From Candidatus Pelagibacter communis (GTDB lineage Bacteria; Pseudomonadota; Alphaproteobacteria; Pelagibacterales; Pelagibacteraceae): a stretch of DNA of 64,000 nt. Shown here in pieces: positions 1-8,784 of this stretch (position 1 is its first letter; every line of letters starts with the position of its first letter). Below the pieces are notes generated by a model. It saw only the letters and a list, made by a program, of their open reading frames with translations, was not told the DNA's origin and ran no database searches. The translations under genes were made by a program, and so were the position numbers. The stretch is taken from the NCBI RefSeq assembly GCF_001179845.1, contig NZ_CVSB01000020.1:1-64000 (forward strand), written 5' to 3'.

Positions 1-2
1 CT

Positions 3-116
3 ATAGCTGATGATGTAAAAGTTAATGGTGCTGAGCTTAAAGACGGTCTTTTAACAATATCTTGTGAAAGAATAATTCCAGAACATAAAAAAAAGAAGCT
101 TATTGAAATTAAATAA
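3..116 (+). CDS. Small heat shock protein (Hsp20/IbpA type), 3' end only
   Basis: Only the last 37 codons are in the window; the gene begins before base 1. The visible peptide has the end of an alpha-crystallin domain: a GAELKDGLLTI stretch, which matches the G-x-L-x-[ND]-G-x-L-x-I signature of the family, then a short tail ending in LIEIK, close to the I-x-I tail motif through which Hsp20 oligomers assemble. Such proteins hold unfolding proteins in the cytoplasm for refolding by DnaK and ClpB. A strong hairpin follows 13 bases after the stop. The family call rests on a short fragment, so the exact subgroup (IbpA or another Hsp20) is uncertain. Confidence 0.8.
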   Translation: MADDVKVNGAELKDGLLTISCERIIPEHKKKKLIEIK

Positions 117-129
117 GTCTTAAACCTTG

Positions 130-160
130 CTTGTGGGGATTTCTCCCCACAAGTTTAAAT
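130..160. terminator. Rho-independent terminator between hsp20 and the permease gene
   Basis: A perfect 10-bp stem (130-139 CTTGTGGGGA with 144-153 TCCCCACAAG) and a 4-base TTTC loop, followed by TTTAAATTAATT. It lies between two convergent genes, four bases from the permease stop region, so it probably stops transcripts from both sides. It is one of the few GC-containing hairpins in the window. Confidence 0.85.
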
Positions 161-163
161 TAA

Positions 164-1489
164 TTATTTCTTTGCCATTATAGCATTTAAAACAAACGCT
201 AGTAATCCAGCAGGTATAAGTCCTGTTGTTAACAATAATTTCAAACTTATTCCAAAATCTGGAATATTTTTTACAAAGTCTGGCAACAATGACATTCCAA
301 TTCCAAAAGATAGAGATAGAGCTAAGATTAATAAATTTCTTTGATCCATTTCTGCTCTTGAAATCAATTTAATACCAGCAGCTACAATCATACCAAACAT
401 AATGATTGCTGCTCCACCAATCACAGACTCAGGCATTGCAGCGATTATTCCACCTAATTTTGGAAATAATCCCATTAGAACCAAAACTATTCCAGCTATA
501 GTTCCAACGTGTCTACTTACAACTCCTGTAAAAGCAACTAGTCCAGCATTTTGTGAATAAGATGTATTTGGCATCGCATTAAATATTGCACCAAATGCAG
601 TACCAACACCATCTGCCATAATTCCACCTGATATTTCTTTATCCGTTGCTTCTCGTTTAGCACCACCCATTGTCGTAGCACTAATATCTCCAATTGTTTC
701 AATTGTTGTAACAATTGACATAAACAACATTAGAATTATTGCACCAGGTACAAAATCAATTCCATATTGAAGTGGCATTGGAAATGCAAACCATGATGCG
801 GAAGCAATTTTTCCATAGTTAACCATTCCTAGTGCTGCTGCAACTATGAAGCCGGCTACTATTCCAATTAAAATTGATCCTGCAGAAGCCATTCCTTTGC
901 CTCTAAGATTAAAAAAGATAGCAACTATAAACACTGTGAAAGCGACCGTTAAGTGATTTGCATTTGCAAAGATTTCAGGTTTATTGTTCATTAACCATCC
1001 ACCTCCACCAGCATACATGAAGCCAACTTTAAGCAAACTAAATCCGATCATTAACACAACTATACCGGTGACTAATGGTGGGAATAGATGCCTTATTGGT
1101 TTTAAAACTTTTCCAATAAAAATTTGAAAAATTCCTCCAATAAATGCAGCTGTAAATACTGCACCCAATCCTGCTGCTTTAAATGGTAGCATAATCGGTA
1201 TAAACGCAAAACTTGTTCCTTGAACAATAGGAAGTCTTGCACCAATTTCTTTGTATCCAACAGTTTGAATAATTGTCGCAACTCCCGCTACAAACAAAGC
1301 CATTTGAATCAAAAATATTTTTTGTTCAGGCGTTTGACCAAAAACTCCAGCCACAATAATAGGAACAGTTATATTACCAGCAAACATTGCTAGCACATGC
1401 TGAATTCCCAAAGGTATGGATTTATTTAATGGAAGCTTCTTGTCTGGACTGTTTGCAGAAGAGCCCGCTTTTGTTTTTCTTGAAGCCAT
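164..1489 (-). CDS. NCS2-family xanthine/uracil-type permease
   Basis: A 441-residue inner-membrane nucleobase:cation symporter of the NCS2 (uracil/xanthine/ascorbate) family, normal in length with about 14 hydrophobic segments. Visible family signatures are QH at residues 30-31 in the first segment, QGTSFAF at 90-96, an ETIGD stretch near 264-268 and the NCS2 motif QNAGLVAFT at 313-321. In characterised members (UapA, XanQ, UacT) this Q-N-x-G motif binds purines, and the xanthine/urate subgroup shares it. The start ATG has a GGAGG Shine-Dalgarno at 1494-1498 (read on the minus strand). The purine catabolic cluster a few kb away supports xanthine or urate as substrate, but uracil cannot be excluded from sequence alone. 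Confidence 0.9.
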   Translation of the reverse strand: MASRKTKAGSSANSPDKKLPLNKSIPLGIQHVLAMFAGNITVPIIVAGVFGQTPEQKIFLIQMALFVAGVATIIQTVGYKEIGARLPIVQGTSFAFIPIMLPFKAAGLGAVFTAAFIGGIFQIFIGKVLKPIRHLFPPLVTGIVVLMIGFSLLKVGFMYAGGGGWLMNNKPEIFANANHLTVAFTVFIVAIFFNLRGKGMASAGSILIGIVAGFIVAAALGMVNYGKIASASWFAFPMPLQYGIDFVPGAIILMLFMSIVTTIETIGDISATTMGGAKREATDKEISGGIMADGVGTAFGAIFNAMPNTSYSQNAGLVAFTGVVSRHVGTIAGIVLVLMGLFPKLGGIIAAMPESVIGGAAIIMFGMIVAAGIKLISRAEMDQRNLLILALSLSFGIGMSLLPDFVKNIPDFGISLKLLLTTGLIPAGLLAFVLNAIMAKK

Positions 1490-1626
1490 ATAACCTCCGT
1501 CGTTAACTAAATAGACGTTATATTATTGGCTATGAATTAAAATAAAAAAACTGATAATTTTAAAATAACTCCACTTTAGATAATAAAAAAAACCTATTAT
1601 GAGCAGATTTATTTTAATAATAAATT

Positions 1627-1932
1627 TTAAAAGCAACCGTTTGAAACGAAGCCTATAACTATATTTTCTGAATTTATTTCAAATCTTCGCTCACAAGGAA
1701 CAAGGTATTTTTTGCTATTATAAACTAGCTCAAAATTCCCTTTTGCATTTTTAAAATCCTCATCTGGTTTTCCAAGCTCCATTTGAAGTTCACTAGAAGA
1801 TTTTCCAAGGAATTTGCTTAATTTTTCATTTTCTTTTTCAACAATAGCATCTGTTTTATCTTTTACAGTTTGACACCCTGAAAAAAAAATTATGATAATC
1901 AAAAGACTTATTGCTGATTTAAATTTTGTCAT
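1627..1932 (-). CDS. Small predicted lipoprotein of unknown function
   Basis: A 101-residue protein I do not recognise. Residues 1-20 form a signal peptide with Lys near the N-terminus, a hydrophobic ILLIIIIFF-type core and a lipobox ending in FSGC, so Cys20 should be lipidated and the mature protein anchored in the envelope. The mature part has a charged stretch, then an SSSELQMELGKPD segment that resembles the small BamE/SmpA-like outer-membrane lipoproteins (typical motif: L-x-x-x-G-x-P), and two late Cys residues that could form a disulfide. The gene stands 137 bases upstream of the permease on the same strand and is divergent from the deaminase/ABC operon. The BamE-like reading is tentative. 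Confidence 0.7.
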   Translation of the reverse strand: MTKFKSAISLLIIIIFFSGCQTVKDKTDAIVEKENEKLSKFLGKSSSELQMELGKPDEDFKNAKGNFELVYNSKKYLVPCERRFEINSENIVIGFVSNGCF

Positions 1933-2057
1933 AAGTTTAAATTAACTTTTTTGTTTAATAAATTATTAACTCTTAAGTTGTATAAATAATTTATTTCTTA
2001 TTACATTTAAGTTTAATTATAGTAACAATTGTGTTCTTTATTTGATGGTTCAAGAAT

Positions 2058-2648
2058 ATGAATGAAAAAACCCTAGAAAAGATACTAAATATATTTTCAA
2101 AAGAAGTTTTACCTCTTACTGAAAAAGGTGTTGCTAAAGGTAGTAAAATATTTGGTGCAGCAATAATTAAAAAAGATGATTTATCGCTTGTAGTTGCAGA
2201 AACAAACAATGAAATAGAAAATCCATTGTGGCATGGTGAAATGCATGCTCTTAAAAAATTTTATGAATTAGATACAAATACAAGACCAAAAGAAAAAGAC
2301 TGCATGTTCTTAAGTTCACATGAGCCCTGCAGTATGTGTTTGAGTGCAATCACATTTTCTGGATTTGATAATTTTTATTATTTGTTTCCGTATACTGACA
2401 CAAATGAGAAATTTAATATTCCACATGATTTAAATATACTCAAAGAAGTATTCAAAATTAATGATGGAGAATATAATAAAGAAAATTCTTATTGGAAAAG
2501 TCAAAATATAAACTTACTTATTGAAAATTTACCTACTTCAAAAAAAGAAAGTATTTTAAAACAATTAAATGAAATTAAAAAAAAATATCAAATTTTATCA
2601 AATCAATATCAGGAAAATAAGGATGGAAATTCTATACCATTAAATTAA
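2058..2648 (+). CDS. Cytidine/deoxycytidylate deaminase-fold nucleobase or nucleoside deaminase
   Basis: A 196-residue protein of the zinc-dependent CDA/guanine-deaminase superfamily. Both active-site motifs are present: HGE at 59-61 (zinc His and the proton-shuttling Glu) and PCSMC at 90-94 (two zinc Cys). It is longer than the usual 150-160 residues; about residues 145-196 form a Lys/Glu/Asn-rich tail without a recognisable domain. It lies three bases before the ABC ATPase gene and is clearly the first gene of the importer operon (2058-7280), so it probably acts on the imported compound. It is distinct from the guanine deaminase at 8781-9251. The substrate cannot be read from the sequence; a purine or pyrimidine base or nucleoside is likely. 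Confidence 0.8.
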   Translation: MNEKTLEKILNIFSKEVLPLTEKGVAKGSKIFGAAIIKKDDLSLVVAETNNEIENPLWHGEMHALKKFYELDTNTRPKEKDCMFLSSHEPCSMCLSAITFSGFDNFYYLFPYTDTNEKFNIPHDLNILKEVFKINDGEYNKENSYWKSQNINLLIENLPTSKKESILKQLNEIKKKYQILSNQYQENKDGNSIPLN

Positions 2649-2651
2649 GTA

Positions 2652-4142
2652 ATGAATACAAACCTTAAAATTTCAAATGTAACTAAAATATATCCTGGGT
2701 GTGTTGCAAACGACAATGTTTCACTCGAATTTAATAGTGGTAAAATTTATGCTCTTCTTGGAGAAAATGGTGCTGGAAAATCTACACTAGTTAAAATTCT
2801 ATCAGGCGTCATCATTCCTGACGAAGGTAAAATTTATTTAAATGAAAATAATCTAAAGCTTAATTCGCCATTAGATGCAAAAAAAAATGATATCGGAATG
2901 GTATTCCAGCATTTTAATCTTTTTGAAACTTTGTCCGTATTTGAAAACTTAATAATAGATTCAGATGAACAAAGGGAAAGTTTAAGAGAAAAAATTGATA
3001 CAATTATGAAAAAATATAATTTTTCAATTGATCTTAATATTCCTGTTCTAAATCTATCAGCAGGTCAAAAACAGAAAGTGGAAATAATAAGATGTCTAAT
3101 AAGGAGTCCAAAAGTTTTAATTATGGATGAACCAACATCTGTATTAACAGAACAAGAAACGAGTGAATTATTCTTATCTTTGAAAAAATTTTCAGAAGAA
3201 GGAATTTTAATTATTTATATTACACATAAACTAAAGGAAGTTATGCAGCTTTGTGATGAAGTTGCTGTAATGAGAAGAGGAAAGTTAGTTTCTGTAAGTG
3301 AAATAAAGAACGAAAATGTTGAGTCACTTGCTAACAAAATGGTGGGTCAGAACCTAAAAACAATTAAGAAAAAAAAAGCAAAAACTTCATCAGATCAATT
3401 AATTAAAATAACAAATCTTAATTTTACAAGTGAAGATCCTTTTGAAACAAATTTAATAGATATTAATTTTTCTGTTAATAGAGGAGAGTGTTTAGGAATT
3501 GCTGGTATATCAGGGAACGGACAAAGTGAATTATTTCGAGTATTAAGTGGTGAAATTATTTCGGAAAAGAACTCTATAGAATTTAACAATAATTACATAG
3601 GAGATTTAAATCCTCAAGAAAGAAGAGAATATTTGATGGCCTTTTCTCCAGAGGATAGGCTTGAGCAGGCTGCAATTCCACAAATGAAAATTTTTGAAAA
3701 TGTAGCTCTAAACAATTTTAAATCATCAAATTTTTTTAATAATGGATTAATAAACGAAAACAAAATTAAAGAGCATTCCAAAAAAATAATTTCAGATTTT
3801 AATGTTAATACGGACAACATTGAATTAAAAAGCCAATTTTTGTCTGGAGGTAATCTTCAAAAATTAATTATTGGAAGAGAATTAATAACTTCTCCAGATT
3901 TATTAATTTGTTTTAATCCAACTTGGGGTCTAGATGTTGGGGCAATAAATTATATCCACGAAACATTGATTAAAATCAATGAACAAAATAAATCAATTAT
4001 ATTAATATCTACAGACACTGATGAATTATTAAAATTAAGTGATAAAATTTCAGTAATTCATAAAGGAAAATTGTCAAAAATTATGAATGCTGAAGAAGTT
4101 ACCTCTGAAAAACTTGGGATACTAATGGGAGGAGCAGATTGA
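2652..4142 (+). CDS. BMP-type nucleoside/purine ABC importer, duplicated ATPase subunit
   Basis: A 496-residue protein with two tandem ABC ATPase domains, as in the sugar/nucleoside importers of the RbsA/YufO/NupO type. Domain 1 has an intact Walker A (GENGAGKST at 37-45), the signature LSAGQKQK and Walker B VLIMDEPTS. Domain 2 has a degenerate Walker A (GISGNGQSE) and an LSGGNLQK signature, and its Walker B lacks the Glu (FNPTWGLD); such asymmetry is normal for this family. Its stop codon overlaps the first permease start (TTGA at 4139-4142), showing tight translational coupling. It energises uptake through the two permeases that follow. Confidence 0.92.
   Translation: MNTNLKISNVTKIYPGCVANDNVSLEFNSGKIYALLGENGAGKSTLVKILSGVIIPDEGKIYLNENNLKLNSPLDAKKNDIGMVFQHFNLFETLSVFENLIIDSDEQRESLREKIDTIMKKYNFSIDLNIPVLNLSAGQKQKVEIIRCLIRSPKVLIMDEPTSVLTEQETSELFLSLKKFSEEGILIIYITHKLKEVMQLCDEVAVMRRGKLVSVSEIKNENVESLANKMVGQNLKTIKKKKAKTSSDQLIKITNLNFTSEDPFETNLIDINFSVNRGECLGIAGISGNGQSELFRVLSGEIISEKNSIEFNNNYIGDLNPQERREYLMAFSPEDRLEQAAIPQMKIFENVALNNFKSSNFFNNGLINENKIKEHSKKIISDFNVNTDNIELKSQFLSGGNLQKLIIGRELITSPDLLICFNPTWGLDVGAINYIHETLIKINEQNKSIILISTDTDELLKLSDKISVIHKGKLSKIMNAEEVTSEKLGILMGGAD
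4127..4134 (+). promoter_or_regulatory. Shine-Dalgarno supporting a TTG start
   Basis: GGGAGGAG six bases before TTG 4139 fixes that codon as the start of the first ABC permease. Such a full Shine-Dalgarno is uncommon in this window, where many starts have none. It lies inside the end of the ATPase gene. Confidence 0.7.
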
Positions 4143-5203
4143 TTAAAATCGTAAAAAGAGATCAACCATCAAGAGCTATTTTTTTCTTTACACCTGTGTT
4201 AGCTATCTTTCTAACATTAGTAGCGGGAGGTTTGATTTTTTTTATTTTAGGTTTTAAACCATTTGAAGCTCTTAAATTTTTTTTCATAGTTCCAATTGCA
4301 GATAAATATGGTTTCAGTGAATTACTATTAAAAGCTACACCTCTTTGTTTAATAGCAATCGGTTTATCTTTTTGTTTTAAAAGTAATAACTGGAATATTG
4401 GAGCCGAAGGACAATTAACTTTCGGGGCGATAGTTTCGGGAGGAGTTGCATTATTGTTTTATGAGCAAGAAGGATTTTACATTCTTCCAATAGTAATTTT
4501 AGCTGGTGCAATCGGTGGTATGCTGTATGCATCAATACCTGCAATCTTAAAAACTTACTTTAATACAAATGAAATATTAGTAAGTCTTATGTTGGTATAT
4601 GTCTCAAAATTAATTTTGGACTACCTTGTTGTTGGTCCGTGGAGTAATCCAGAGGGATTTAATTTTCCTGAAACTAGACAGTTCAGTGAATCTGCTAAAC
4701 TTCCGTTGTTATTTGAAGGACTGAGAATTCACGCGGGTATATTTTTAGCTTTAGCTGCGGTGGTTATCAGTTGGTTTGTTTTTTATAAAACGTATTTAGG
4801 GTTCCAAATGAAAGTTTCGGGTTTTAGTTTAAAGACAGCAAAATATGCCGGATACAAAGGTAAAAAAATGATCATCCTCGTTTTTCTAATAAGTGGTGCT
4901 TGCGCAGGTTTAGCTGGAGTTGGAGAGATAACTGGACCAATTGGACAGCTTCATAGAGAAATTTCTCCAGATTATGGTTTTACTGCTATAATTGTAGCGT
5001 TTTTGGGTCGTTTACATCCTGTTGGTATCATCTTTGCATCTCTAGTTGTTGCAATAACTTATCTGGGTGCTGAGACAGCTCAAATATTTATGCAAATACC
5101 TAAATATACTGGTCAGGTTTTTCAAGGAATGATTTTATTTTTTCTTCTTGCATCGGATTATTTACTTTTTTTCAAAATTAAATTCATAGGTTTAAAAAAA
5201 TGA
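4139..5203 (+). CDS. BMP-type ABC importer, permease subunit 1
   Basis: A 354-residue inner-membrane permease of the BPD_transp_2 family (like YufP/NupP of nucleoside importers). About nine to ten hydrophobic segments are visible, with the family's NIGAEGQLTFGAI stretch around residues 84-96 and a later SGACAGLAGVGEITG segment. It starts at TTG, preceded by a strong Shine-Dalgarno, and overlaps the ATPase stop. Its own end overlaps the second permease by four bases (ATGA at 5200). Together the two permeases form the heterodimeric channel. The first 15 residues are charged and presumably cytoplasmic. Confidence 0.9.
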   Translation: MIKIVKRDQPSRAIFFFTPVLAIFLTLVAGGLIFFILGFKPFEALKFFFIVPIADKYGFSELLLKATPLCLIAIGLSFCFKSNNWNIGAEGQLTFGAIVSGGVALLFYEQEGFYILPIVILAGAIGGMLYASIPAILKTYFNTNEILVSLMLVYVSKLILDYLVVGPWSNPEGFNFPETRQFSESAKLPLLFEGLRIHAGIFLALAAVVISWFVFYKTYLGFQMKVSGFSLKTAKYAGYKGKKMIILVFLISGACAGLAGVGEITGPIGQLHREISPDYGFTAIIVAFLGRLHPVGIIFASLVVAITYLGAETAQIFMQIPKYTGQVFQGMILFFLLASDYLLFFKIKFIGLKK

Positions 5204-6132
5204 TCATCGATATAAATTTTATTGGACTGATAATTGCATCAATCATGGCCTCTGCTGTTCCTTTAATCCTAGCGTCTTGTGGTGAACTGATTACAGAAAG
5301 GTCTGGAGTTTTAAACCTTGGTGTTGAAGGAATGATGATCATTGGTGCTATTTCAGGTTTCGCGTTAATGACTGTTACAGGAAGTTTAATTATTGCAATT
5401 TTTGGTGCAATGTTAGCTGGAGTTTTAATTTCAACTATTTTTGCATTCCTGACTCAAACATTGATCACAAATCATGTTGCTACTGGTTTGGCGCTTACAA
5501 TATTTGGAATTGGTATTTCTGCGATGATAGGAAAAAATTTTGTAGGTATTCCTGGAAAAGAGTTTCCTGTTATATTTGAAGGTTTAAAAGACACAATACC
5601 ACTTTTAGGTCCAATATTATTTGGGCATTCAATTGTTTTTTATTTTGCTTTTGCCCTTCCCTTTATAACTAGCTATTTTTTAAAAAAAACGAAAATTGGA
5701 TTAATTGTAAGAGCTGTAGGAGACTCACCTGAGTCTGCATCTAATCAAGGAATAAATGTTAGGCTAGTTCGTTACGCTTGTATACTTTATGGAGGCGCAA
5801 TGAGTGGACTTGCTGGTGCATATTTATCTATGATTTATACTCCTCAGTGGATTGAAAATATGACAGGTGGAAGAGGTTGGATCGCATTGGCTTTGGTGGT
5901 TTTCTCAACGTGGAACCCAATTAAAATTTTGATTGGTGCTATGATTTTTGGTGGCTTAACAATTATTCAGTTTCATATGCAAGCAATTGGAGTAAGGATT
6001 CCTGTGCAATTTTTAACAGCTCTACCTTACATCGTTACTATAATAGTTTTAGTTGTAATTTCTCGTGATAGTAGAAAAATAAGACTAAGTACTCCGAGTT
6101 CATTGGGGAAATCTTTTCATAAAGACAATTAA
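5200..6132 (+). CDS. BMP-type ABC importer, permease subunit 2
   Basis: A 310-residue membrane protein, second permease of the same BPD_transp_2 type (YufQ/NupQ-like). The RSGVLNLGVEGMMIIGA segment near residues 34-49 and the later GAMSGLAGAYLS segment are the paired family hallmarks. Eight or so hydrophobic segments fill the length. It is coupled by a four-base overlap to permease 1 and is followed after 77 AT-rich bases by the binding-protein gene. Confidence 0.9.
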   Translation: MIIDINFIGLIIASIMASAVPLILASCGELITERSGVLNLGVEGMMIIGAISGFALMTVTGSLIIAIFGAMLAGVLISTIFAFLTQTLITNHVATGLALTIFGIGISAMIGKNFVGIPGKEFPVIFEGLKDTIPLLGPILFGHSIVFYFAFALPFITSYFLKKTKIGLIVRAVGDSPESASNQGINVRLVRYACILYGGAMSGLAGAYLSMIYTPQWIENMTGGRGWIALALVVFSTWNPIKILIGAMIFGGLTIIQFHMQAIGVRIPVQFLTALPYIVTIIVLVVISRDSRKIRLSTPSSLGKSFHKDN

Positions 6133-6209
6133 TTTAAAAATAATCATTTTTTTTTAGATAATTTAATTTAAATTTAAATAATTAAAAAATCAAAAGGGGA
6201 AATAAATTT

Positions 6210-7280
6210 ATGCATAAATTTTTAATTCGTTCTTTCGTCTCTTCTTTAGTTTTATTATTTACATTAACTGTAGCTGCAGTTGCCAAAGATGTTAAAGCAG
6301 CTTTTGTTTATATTGGTCCAACTGGTGACCATGGATGGACATATCAGCATGATGTAGGTAGAAAAGCTGTTGAAGCTGCCGGATTTAAAACAACTTACGT
6401 AGAAGGTGTTCCAGAAAGTGCCGATGCTGAAAGGGTTCTTAGACAATTAGCTAACTCTGGTCATGATGTTATCTTTACAACTAGTTTTGGATATATGAAT
6501 CCAACTAACAAAGTTGCAAAAGAGTTTCCAAATGTAAAATTTGAACATGCTACTGGATACAAAAGAGAACATCCAAATGTTTCAACATACGCAGCTAGAT
6601 TCTACGAAGGTAGAACTATCTTAGGAACAATTGCTGGAACTATGACAAAATCAAATGTTATTGGATATGTTGCATCTTTTCCAATTCCTGAAGTTATCAG
6701 AGGTATCAATTCATTTACTTTAGCAGCTCAAAAAGTTAACCCAAATATTAAAACTAAAATTGTTTGGGCTTTCACTTGGTATGACCCAGGTAAAGAAGCA
6801 GAGGCAGCAAAAGCTTTAATCGATCAAGGTGCTGATGTAATTGCTCAACATACAGATAGTACTGCTATTGTTCAAATGGCTGAAAAAGCTGGAGTATATG
6901 CTTTTGGACAAGCAAGTGATATGGACAAGTTTGCTCCTAAAGCTGTATTGACTTCAGTTGAAAACAATTGGGGGCCATATTACGTAGACAGAGTTAAAGC
7001 TGTTGCGAACGGTACATGGAGCCAAAAAGATACTTGGCATGGTATTGGAGATGGTATGGTTGTGATATCAGATTTAGATTCACAAATGCCAGCTGACCTA
7101 AGATCAAAAGTTAAAAAACTTCAAGCGGATTTAGCATCTGGTAAAGTTCATTCTTTCACTGGACCAATTTATGATCAGAAAGGTAACTTGATGGTTGCTG
7201 AAGGAAAAACTGCAGATGATGGAATGCTTGCAGGAATGATGACTTACGTTAAAGGTGTTGAAGGAGATATACCTAAGTAA
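6210..7280 (+). CDS. BMP-family periplasmic purine/nucleoside-binding protein
   Basis: A 356-residue binding protein of the BMP/PnrA-like family. Residues 1-25 are a Sec signal peptide ending in an AVA-type site before KDVK; no lipobox Cys is present, so the mature protein is free in the periplasm, unlike the lipoprotein PnrA/Med type of Gram-positives and spirochaetes. The mature protein begins with the family pattern VKAAFVYIGPTGDHGWTYQH and has ITTSFGY-like and DVIAQHTDS segments typical of the nucleoside/purine-binding lobes. The gene follows the permeases with an AAGGGGAAA ribosome site and is closed by a terminator at 7304-7333. Known BMP proteins bind nucleosides or purine bases; the adjacent purine catabolic operon makes this the likely ligand class. 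Confidence 0.9.
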   Translation: MHKFLIRSFVSSLVLLFTLTVAAVAKDVKAAFVYIGPTGDHGWTYQHDVGRKAVEAAGFKTTYVEGVPESADAERVLRQLANSGHDVIFTTSFGYMNPTNKVAKEFPNVKFEHATGYKREHPNVSTYAARFYEGRTILGTIAGTMTKSNVIGYVASFPIPEVIRGINSFTLAAQKVNPNIKTKIVWAFTWYDPGKEAEAAKALIDQGADVIAQHTDSTAIVQMAEKAGVYAFGQASDMDKFAPKAVLTSVENNWGPYYVDRVKAVANGTWSQKDTWHGIGDGMVVISDLDSQMPADLRSKVKKLQADLASGKVHSFTGPIYDQKGNLMVAEGKTADDGMLAGMMTYVKGVEGDIPK

Positions 7281-7303
7281 TCAGTTTCCAATTTAAAAAA
7301 TTT

Positions 7304-7333
7304 AAAAGGCCGGTTTTTTAACTGGCCTTTTTT
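7304..7333. terminator. Bidirectional terminator after the ABC importer operon
   Basis: AAAAGGCCGG (7304-7313) can pair with CTGGCCTTTT (7322-7331) with one G-T wobble and an extra T-A pair below the loop; a T-run ends the structure. The phosphoribosyltransferase stop on the other strand is directly adjacent, so the A/T-flanked hairpin can serve both converging operons. Confidence 0.85.
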
Positions 7334-7856
7334 ATATCTGATGTTTTTTTTTGATTTCTTCAATCCTTAATTCTTCGTAAATTTCGAAGGGTTGTACTAT
7401 CCAGGGATTATCAGGAAGTCTATTTGCACAAAAGTCTGGCTCAAATGTTGATTTCTTTTTTTTAAACAATGTTGCTGTTTTAATATCTTCTATTTTATCC
7501 TTAATGGGTTCGTATTTTTTTAACCAATCTATACTTTTGTTAAAAGTGATTCCTGTATCAGATAAATCATCACATAAAAGTATTTTTCCACCCATATTAG
7601 GTGCTATCGAACTCATTTCTCTTGAAAACACAATATCACCCTGCTCATCCTCTACTCCCTTACCACTGTAAGACTCAACTGCTAGATATGCACATTTTAA
7701 TTTAAAAATTCTACTTAAAACATCTATCATCGGCGCTGCTCCACGCATGATACCAACTAGTATTGTTGGTTTATATCCGCTCTCATCAATTTGGATTGCA
7801 AGTTTCTCAACAGTTTTGTTATACTCATCCCAGCTAACAATCATTTTTTCAGACAT
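7332..7856 (-). CDS. Xanthine/guanine phosphoribosyltransferase-like protein
   Basis: A 174-residue type I phosphoribosyltransferase. The PRPP-binding motif is at residues 92-105 (ILLCDDLSDTGITF), and VGIMRGAAPM near 34-43 is the first conserved loop. The protein would join a purine base to PRPP in the cytoplasm to give the nucleotide. It is the last gene of the minus-strand purine operon, 16 bases after the puuD stop, so guanine or xanthine made available by the importer could be salvaged to GMP or XMP here rather than degraded. The base specificity (xanthine, guanine or hypoxanthine) is inferred from context. Confidence 0.85.
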   Translation of the reverse strand: MSEKMIVSWDEYNKTVEKLAIQIDESGYKPTILVGIMRGAAPMIDVLSRIFKLKCAYLAVESYSGKGVEDEQGDIVFSREMSSIAPNMGGKILLCDDLSDTGITFNKSIDWLKKYEPIKDKIEDIKTATLFKKKKSTFEPDFCANRLPDNPWIVQPFEIYEELRIEEIKKKHQI

Positions 7857-7872
7857 AATTTTTTATATCTAG

Positions 7873-8784
7873 TTATTTAAATAATAAAACTAAAACTGCA
7901 AGAACGATAAGTGCTATTATTGAAGAAATTAAAATATACAACCTATGAATGTTTCTTCCTCTTAAATTAAAATAATGTCTTGCTACTCCAGAAATAACAG
8001 CAATCGCACATAATATTAACCAATTATATTGGTGATAAACTAAAAAACTCGAATGCCCAGAAAGCATTATAAACAAAACTAAAAAAGTTGAATAATTATT
8101 GTGAATAGATCTTTGTTTAGCTGCTAAAGATAAGCTCATATCAAATTTTTCACCTCTTTCGCTGCTACTAATTATGTTCATTTGATTAGGGATGATTACC
8201 GTGAAAACATTACCAAACATATTGGATCCAATGATTAATCCAACACTTAAAATTGCAAATTTCGGTCCAAATAATTTTGTAAGTCCAAATGATACAACTG
8301 CCAGCAAAATTATTCCCGTGGATATAAATAAAATATTATTCTCAATTAATTTTGATTTGCATAAAAGATCATAAATAAACCAAGCTACAATCAATGATAA
8401 AAGTGAGATAATAATAGCATAACTTGGAGGCATTAACAGAACACGCTTATCAACCATCAATACTCCAGCGTTATAATAGTAAATTACAACTAAGAGCAAC
8501 ATTCCAGTTACAAAAGTTAAGTAACTTTGCCACTTAAAGATTACTAATCTATTTAAGTAATCCTGAGGTGGAGATGTTTTCAACCTCGAAAGTTTGTAAA
8601 AAAAACCTGAATGCATCAGATATCCTTCACCATCGATATCATCACTTGTTATATTTTTATTTAAATTATTATCTAAGTAATTAAATAAAAAACTATTACC
8701 TACCCATAATATTGCAAACAAGACATGGCCCCATCTTAAAATAACTTCTAACCATTTTATTGTATAAGGTAAAAATTCCATCAA
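7873..8784 (-). CDS. puuD: Membrane urate oxidase PuuD, membrane domain only
   Basis: A 303-residue integral membrane protein matching the urate oxidase N-terminal (PuuD) family: the start KWLEVILRWGHVLFAILWVG and the segment MHSGFFYKLSRL are characteristic, and about eight membrane segments are visible. His residues in segment 1 (RWGH) and in the HNNYSTF and GHSSF segments are candidate haem or quinone ligands. Characterised PuuD proteins carry a C-terminal cytochrome c domain of about 100-120 residues; this one ends right after the last membrane segment (LVLLFK) and has no CxxCH. The gene overlaps guaD by four bases and lies in the minus-strand purine operon. It should oxidise urate to 5-hydroxyisourate, passing electrons to a separate cytochrome (see 16264-16587). 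Confidence 0.85.
   Translation of the reverse strand: MMEFLPYTIKWLEVILRWGHVLFAILWVGNSFLFNYLDNNLNKNITSDDIDGEGYLMHSGFFYKLSRLKTSPPQDYLNRLVIFKWQSYLTFVTGMLLLVVIYYYNAGVLMVDKRVLLMPPSYAIIISLLSLIVAWFIYDLLCKSKLIENNILFISTGIILLAVVSFGLTKLFGPKFAILSVGLIIGSNMFGNVFTVIIPNQMNIISSSERGEKFDMSLSLAAKQRSIHNNYSTFLVLFIMLSGHSSFLVYHQYNWLILCAIAVISGVARHYFNLRGRNIHRLYILISSIIALIVLAVLVLLFK

Noticed and set aside
1490..1626. Possible purine or xanthine riboswitch in the leader of the NCS2 permease
   Set aside because: The minus-strand leader has no conserved stem or purine-aptamer core that I can recognise; it is simply AT-rich with a Shine-Dalgarno next to the ATG.
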